The notes under the pieces are model-generated. The model was not told the origin of the DNA. It did not search any database and saw only the letters and a program-made list of their open reading frames with translations. This document shows, in pieces, positions 13,100-15,612 of a stretch of DNA of 15,612 nucleotides. Each line of letters opens with the position of its first letter. Position 1 is the first letter of the stretch. A program made the translations under genes and the position numbers. The stretch lies in NCBI GenBank assembly GCA_023267775.1, contig JAHFMQ010000011.1, positions 1 to 15,612 of the forward strand, read 5' to 3'. This stretch comes from Candidatus Kaiserbacteria bacterium. Lineage in GTDB: Bacteria; Patescibacteriota; Minisyncoccia; Phycocordibacterales; Phycocordibacteraceae.

Positions 13100-13546
13100 A
13101 TGTCACAAAGGCTTTCTGACTCAGAATTTAAAGACATTTACTCACGTGTTCCCCGCCTGTGCGTAGACTTGGTCATTCGAACGCCCTCCGGTGTTATTCT
13201 CTCGCTCCGGAAACTTCCAAGCTGGAACGGATTGTGGCATCTCCCAGGTGGAACCATTCTGTATAAAGAACCGGCTGAGAAAACTGTACATCGAATAGCA
13301 AAGTCTGAGCTCGGTGCTGATGTTTCAATTAAAAAAGTTTTAGGATACATCGAATTCCCGAGCGAAGAAGCGACTCGTGGCTATGGATGGTCAGTCAGTA
13401 TTGTGTTTCTGTGTGAGCTAGAATCAGACAAAATAAAGACTTCTAATCACGACTCCTACGAAATACGCGCATTCACTGAAATTCCAGAAAATATAGTTCC
13501 TGAACACAAGGAGTTTTTAACTCGCAATTGGAAAGAAATTTTTTAG
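13100..13546 (+). CDS. Nudix protein resembling GDP-mannose mannosyl hydrolase
   Basis: The protein has 148 residues. 'WHLPGGTILYKEP' leads into a box G51-x5-E57-x7-R65-I-A-K-S-E70-L-G. The Glu after Arg is replaced by Ile and the first Glu of the EE pair by Ser. The same kind of change (R-L-T-M-A-E-L-G) is found in E. coli GDP-mannose mannosyl hydrolase (NudD/Gmm), which uses a different base and hydrolyses at sugar carbon rather than phosphorus. 'PRLCVDLVIRTPSGVILSLR' also resembles that enzyme's N-terminal strand. A GDP-sugar hydrolase is therefore the best guess, but loss of activity is possible. No Shine-Dalgarno; predicted leaderless. Confidence 0.8.
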   Translation: MSQRLSDSEFKDIYSRVPRLCVDLVIRTPSGVILSLRKLPSWNGLWHLPGGTILYKEPAEKTVHRIAKSELGADVSIKKVLGYIEFPSEEATRGYGWSVSIVFLCELESDKIKTSNHDSYEIRAFTEIPENIVPEHKEFLTRNWKEIF

Positions 13547-13592
13547 GCTACGAAACTCGTCTTCGGATTAACCGCTTTCCTGCGCATCAGAG

Positions 13593-13642
13593 CACGTTGA
13601 CGTGGTGTGGAGGCTTGCTACGCTTTCAGTAGATTTTATCTA
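13593..13642 (+). promoter_or_regulatory. Weak promoter region with a palindrome before the Ig-like gene
   Basis: The 118-bp gap has CACGTTGACGTG (13593-13604), a palindrome apart from its two central bases, overlapping TTGACG (13597-13602). TACGCT follows after 16 bp. A second option is TTGCTA (13615-13620), 16 bp, TATCTA (13637-13642). None is strong. The palindrome could be an operator. Confidence 0.3.
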
Positions 13643-13664
13643 TCGTAATTAACAAATGTAATGT

Positions 13665-14849
13665 ATGGATCCGACTGTTAAACATATTTGGCAGAAACTT
13701 TTATACCCAGCGGTCGCGACAATTGTTGTGGGCTATATCGCCTATGTCGTTGCCACAGGATGGAAACCAGGCGGCGCGGGAAGCGAAGCTATTTCGCCAG
13801 TTGAAGGTCCCGAGGGATCTGCTCTCACGATGACGGTACCCAAAGACGTGAACCTTCCCTCGCAAATAACCGCCACATTCCACGATTCGGGAGAGCACGG
13901 TTTCATCGCGGTCAAAAGCGGTGGCGGCATGTACATGACGTATGACCCAACCACAAATTTGGATTATACATCGCCTGTACAGGTTGGATCTGATGGCAAA
14001 GTAAGCATCATGGTGCCGGACGGTATCTGTGGTTATGTTGTAAAAAGTGACTTGGAGCCTAATCCTCTTCCGAAAAAAGTTACTGTTACGTTATCAGGAC
14101 CGGACGGTCAGCCGATTTCTGGCGCACCTACCGCGACCTTTGGTGTCACATGCGACACCTATACACTCAGCGTAAAAACAAAAGCTTCAAAAGATCCTGT
14201 GCTTCCTGATGGTGTAGATCAGTCTATAGTCACCGCTACGCTTACCGTCACTGGCCCGGCACAGTTCGTCAACAGCGAGCGCGTGAAAGCTGGTGCATCG
14301 AAAATTACTCTCACCACTCCACTTGGTCTTGTGTTCGTCGAATTCACTACGGACCTCGGTGTTCTCGCGCCGAATCCTTCAAAACTCAAAACCGATCTTG
14401 CAGGCGAAGCAAGCGTAACTATCACGTCCCCAGACGCTGGCATCGCAAGCGTGCGTGCGTCCGCACTTGCTGTCGGGGATGCCAAGGAGCAAATACATTT
14501 CAAGCCAAAGATAACTGCGGTTAAAATGGACTTTATCCAGCCGGTAAGTCCCACGAACTACGAGCTCCAGACCATTCCAAAAAATGCTAAAGATCTCGAC
14601 TTCACATGGAAGTTTGAGTATCCCGCAGGAGGAATGTGCGGCCATATGACCGGTCCACTGACAGGGAAAAATCTCCTGAAAAATGGTTACTTCCACGGAC
14701 CTGCGAACGGTTACCCAGAAGGATGTCCTGAAGATAAGGAGATGGCAAGTAAAGTTACCGTGACGGTGACCGATAAAGACGGTCAAACCGACACCAAGAC
14801 GTTTGGTGCACGTGCCTTCGAAGGCCAAGGCTTCGTGCCGCTAAAATAA
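13665..14849 (+). CDS. Membrane-anchored surface protein with Ig-like domains
   Basis: The protein has 394 residues. A single membrane helix (about 12-31) near the N-terminus anchors it, with the rest outside. The body is beta-rich with few Lys/Arg clusters and is built of Ig-like units. The clearest is a Big_1 (invasin/intimin-like) unit in the middle: 'SIVTATLTVTGPAQF', then 'TTDLGVL', 'TDLAGEASVTITSPDAGIASV'. A first unit covers ~50-160 with 'SGPDGQPISGAPTATF', and a last one near 280-390 has 'DFTWKFEYPAGG' and 'KVTVTVTDKDGQTDTK'. Paired Cys residues could form disulfides, which would suit the DsbA-like gene in this window. Adhesion or cell-surface scaffolding is likely but unproven. Start context shows no Shine-Dalgarno. 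Confidence 0.8.
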   Translation: MDPTVKHIWQKLLYPAVATIVVGYIAYVVATGWKPGGAGSEAISPVEGPEGSALTMTVPKDVNLPSQITATFHDSGEHGFIAVKSGGGMYMTYDPTTNLDYTSPVQVGSDGKVSIMVPDGICGYVVKSDLEPNPLPKKVTVTLSGPDGQPISGAPTATFGVTCDTYTLSVKTKASKDPVLPDGVDQSIVTATLTVTGPAQFVNSERVKAGASKITLTTPLGLVFVEFTTDLGVLAPNPSKLKTDLAGEASVTITSPDAGIASVRASALAVGDAKEQIHFKPKITAVKMDFIQPVSPTNYELQTIPKNAKDLDFTWKFEYPAGGMCGHMTGPLTGKNLLKNGYFHGPANGYPEGCPEDKEMASKVTVTVTDKDGQTDTKTFGARAFEGQGFVPLK

Positions 14850-14893
14850 AAAAGAATAGTGATCTGGCCGTCTGGTTCGACATGGGAACTTTT

Positions 14894-15229
14894 CTAAAAG
14901 ATTTCGTTAGCGAGAGGTACCTCTGATTGGGGTGTGAGATAAATAGTTTCTCCTTTCTCGTTCTCAACTCCCAGGACGAGAACTTCCGACTTCTCCAGAC
15001 CCATCATTTTTGTTCCAAAGTTAAGTACCGCAACAATTTGCTTACCAACCAGGTCCTCTTTTGGATAGTTACGATATGCCCCGCAAGAAACTTTCTTCCC
15101 AATTTCAGCACCAAAGTCGATGGTGAGCCGATAGGTTGGTTTTTTTGTTTGAGCGTCTTCTACATTAATTATCTTTCCAACTCTGATATCAAGGCTACTA
15201 AAATTGTTGAATGGTGTTATGTCTTTCAT
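14894..15229 (-). CDS. CsaA-like tRNA-binding protein (EMAP/Trbp111 OB fold)
   Basis: The 111-residue protein is one OB fold. 'SLDIRVGKIINVEDAQTKKP' followed by 'YRLTIDFG', 'LVGKQIVAVLNFGTKMMG' and 'SEVLVLGVENEKGETIYLTP' matches CsaA and the C-terminal tRNA-binding domain of methionyl-tRNA synthetase, in the family's usual length and order. CsaA dimers bind tRNA structure and were described as secretion-related chaperones. Most CsaA proteins have 'SSAQI' where this one has 'SCGAY', so the tRNA-contacting loop differs. No Shine-Dalgarno; TAAACT ends six bases before the ATG. Confidence 0.85.
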   Translation of the reverse strand: MKDITPFNNFSSLDIRVGKIINVEDAQTKKPTYRLTIDFGAEIGKKVSCGAYRNYPKEDLVGKQIVAVLNFGTKMMGLEKSEVLVLGVENEKGETIYLTPQSEVPLANEIF

Positions 15230-15235
15230 TACGTT

Positions 15236-15241
15236 AGTTTA
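15236..15241 (-). promoter_or_regulatory. Possible -10 box of the CsaA-like gene
   Basis: TAAACT (4/6) on the minus strand lies exactly six bases before the ATG, with no good -35. The spacing repeats the leaderless pattern seen at other starts here. Confidence 0.35.
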
Positions 15242-15251
15242 GCAAACCTTA

Positions 15252-15339
15252 CGAGCTGCCCGACAGGGATTCGCCTCTCGCCCTGCTGTACTCGAAACCT
15301 TCGCTGGCTTACTTGGGGGTTTCACCCCCAAGTAAGCCA
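15252..15339. repeat. Compound hairpin element upstream of two divergent genes
   Basis: TGGCTTACTTGGGGG (15305-15319) and its exact complement CCCCCAAGTAAGCCA (15325-15339) enclose a TTTCA loop, a 15-bp perfect stem. Just before it, CAGGG/CCCTG and CGAG/CTCG pairs (15252-15294) can form a second stem. No T-run follows on either strand and no gene ends here. It may be a dispersed palindromic repeat or a tRNA-linked structure. Confidence 0.6.
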
Positions 15340-15341
15340 AG

Positions 15342-15370
15342 TTGCTTCTAACGAAATCGTTGGGTATCCT
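15342..15370 (+). promoter_or_regulatory. Promoter with an operator-like palindrome
   Basis: TTGCTT (15342-15347), exactly 17 bp, then TATCCT (15365-15370). The spacer contains AACGAAATCGTT (15350-15361), arms AACGA/TCGTT, placed where a repressor would block RNA polymerase. Both boxes are only moderate. Confidence 0.4.
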
Positions 15371-15396
15371 GCGTCTGGAAACTATAGGAGGAAATC

Positions 15397-15567
15397 ATGG
15401 CTAAAACTGTCTTTATCGGACATCCAATCGGTGGCGATATTCGGGCTAATGTGGCGAAAGTCCTCAAAATTTGTGAGGAGGTACGATCCGATTTTCATGA
15501 CAAGTCCGCGAATCATAGAAAACCGCAGTCCTGGGGTGTCTTACCAGACATCGCAAGTCAATTTTAA
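15397..15567 (+). pseudogene. Truncated nucleoside 2-deoxyribosyltransferase-like (DUF4406-like) gene
   Basis: A perfect Shine-Dalgarno (AGGAGG) precedes an ATG that opens a 56-residue frame. Its first ~28 residues, 'KTVFIGHPIGGDIRANVAK' then 'VLKICEEV', look like the start of CPR proteins of the nucleoside 2-deoxyribosyltransferase-like fold, normally over 100 residues: a strand ending in 'HPI-GD' followed by a helix. After residue ~29 the sequence no longer looks like the family and soon stops. Neither other frame restores an obvious match. It ends 15 bp before the tRNA 3' end, so truncation by an insertion or deletion at the tRNA is possible. It could still make a short peptide. Confidence 0.5.
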
Positions 15568-15582
15568 GGTTCTTGCGCACGG

Positions 15583-15612
15583 CTGGGGGACTAGGACTCG
15601 AACCTAGATCGT
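15583..15612 (-). tRNA. 3' part of a tRNA, possibly tRNA-Gln (rest outside window)
   Basis: On the minus strand CTAGG-TTCGAGT-CCTAG (15607-15591) is a perfect T-arm with the standard loop. TCCCCCA (15590-15584) is the 3' acceptor strand and G at 15583 the discriminator. CCA is not encoded (CCG follows). A72 implies U1, and U1-A72 with G73 is the pattern of bacterial tRNA-Gln; the anticodon is outside the window, so the identity is only suggested. Confidence 0.85.

Noticed and set aside
14927..15607. Long + strand frame ending inside the tRNA
   Set aside because: Antisense to the CsaA-like gene, then crosses the hairpin element and the tRNA; such frames ending in the tRNA T-arm are artefacts.

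Overview
The window looks like a piece of a small, gene-dense bacterial genome, most likely a Candidatus Patescibacteria (CPR, Parcubacteria-like) organism. This is inference from gene content and style: a VirD4/TraD-like coupling ATPase of the type common in CPR, a membrane-anchored DsbA, a DUF4870-like protein, a DoxX protein, a GIY-YIG protein of UPF0213 type, a minimal MGMT, several Nudix hydrolases and many short membrane or secreted proteins of unknown function. TGA is used as a stop (for example for the DedA and MGMT genes), so the code is ordinary table 11. There is no rRNA, CRISPR array or recognisable transposase. No stretch longer than about 300 bases lacks a gene.

Layout. 1-1822 (-): partial coupling ATPase, divergent from a DedA-family membrane protein (1974-2597, +) across a symmetric regulatory island with four copies of one 17-bp motif. 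2750-3580 (+): a strong promoter, then a small Cys/His-rich protein and a membrane-anchored cupredoxin-like protein with an unusual Cys ligand set. 3645-6625 (-): a secreted unknown, a small membrane protein, a ZIP metal transporter, a VOC-family protein and a DsbA-like thiol oxidoreductase. 6677-7922 (+): an MTH1-like Nudix hydrolase, a DUF4870-like membrane protein and a short O6-alkylguanine-DNA alkyltransferase. 7916-8974 (-): an exported TIM-barrel-like protein. 9075-9452 (+): a zinc-ribbon protein. 9473-12517 (-): GIY-YIG, DoxX and a four-TM protein in a tight operon, an ABC exporter, and a hidden 52-residue basic protein overlapping the ABC start. 12576-13546: two divergent Nudix hydrolases. 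13665-14849 (+): a membrane-anchored Ig-like surface protein. 14894-15229 (-): a CsaA-like tRNA-binding protein. 15397-15567 (+): a probably truncated remnant of a nucleoside 2-deoxyribosyltransferase-like gene, next to the 3' part of a tRNA (possibly tRNA-Gln) that runs off the window end.

Themes. Several genes deal with redox or metals (DsbA, cupredoxin, ZIP, zinc ribbon, DoxX) or with damaged nucleotides and DNA (MTH1-like Nudix, MGMT). Two translation styles alternate. Seven genes have strong Shine-Dalgarno sequences. About nine have none and instead carry a -10-like hexamer six to nine bases before the ATG, which predicts leaderless or nearly leaderless mRNAs. Convergent genes are separated by strong hairpins, two of which include the last codons of the gene they follow.
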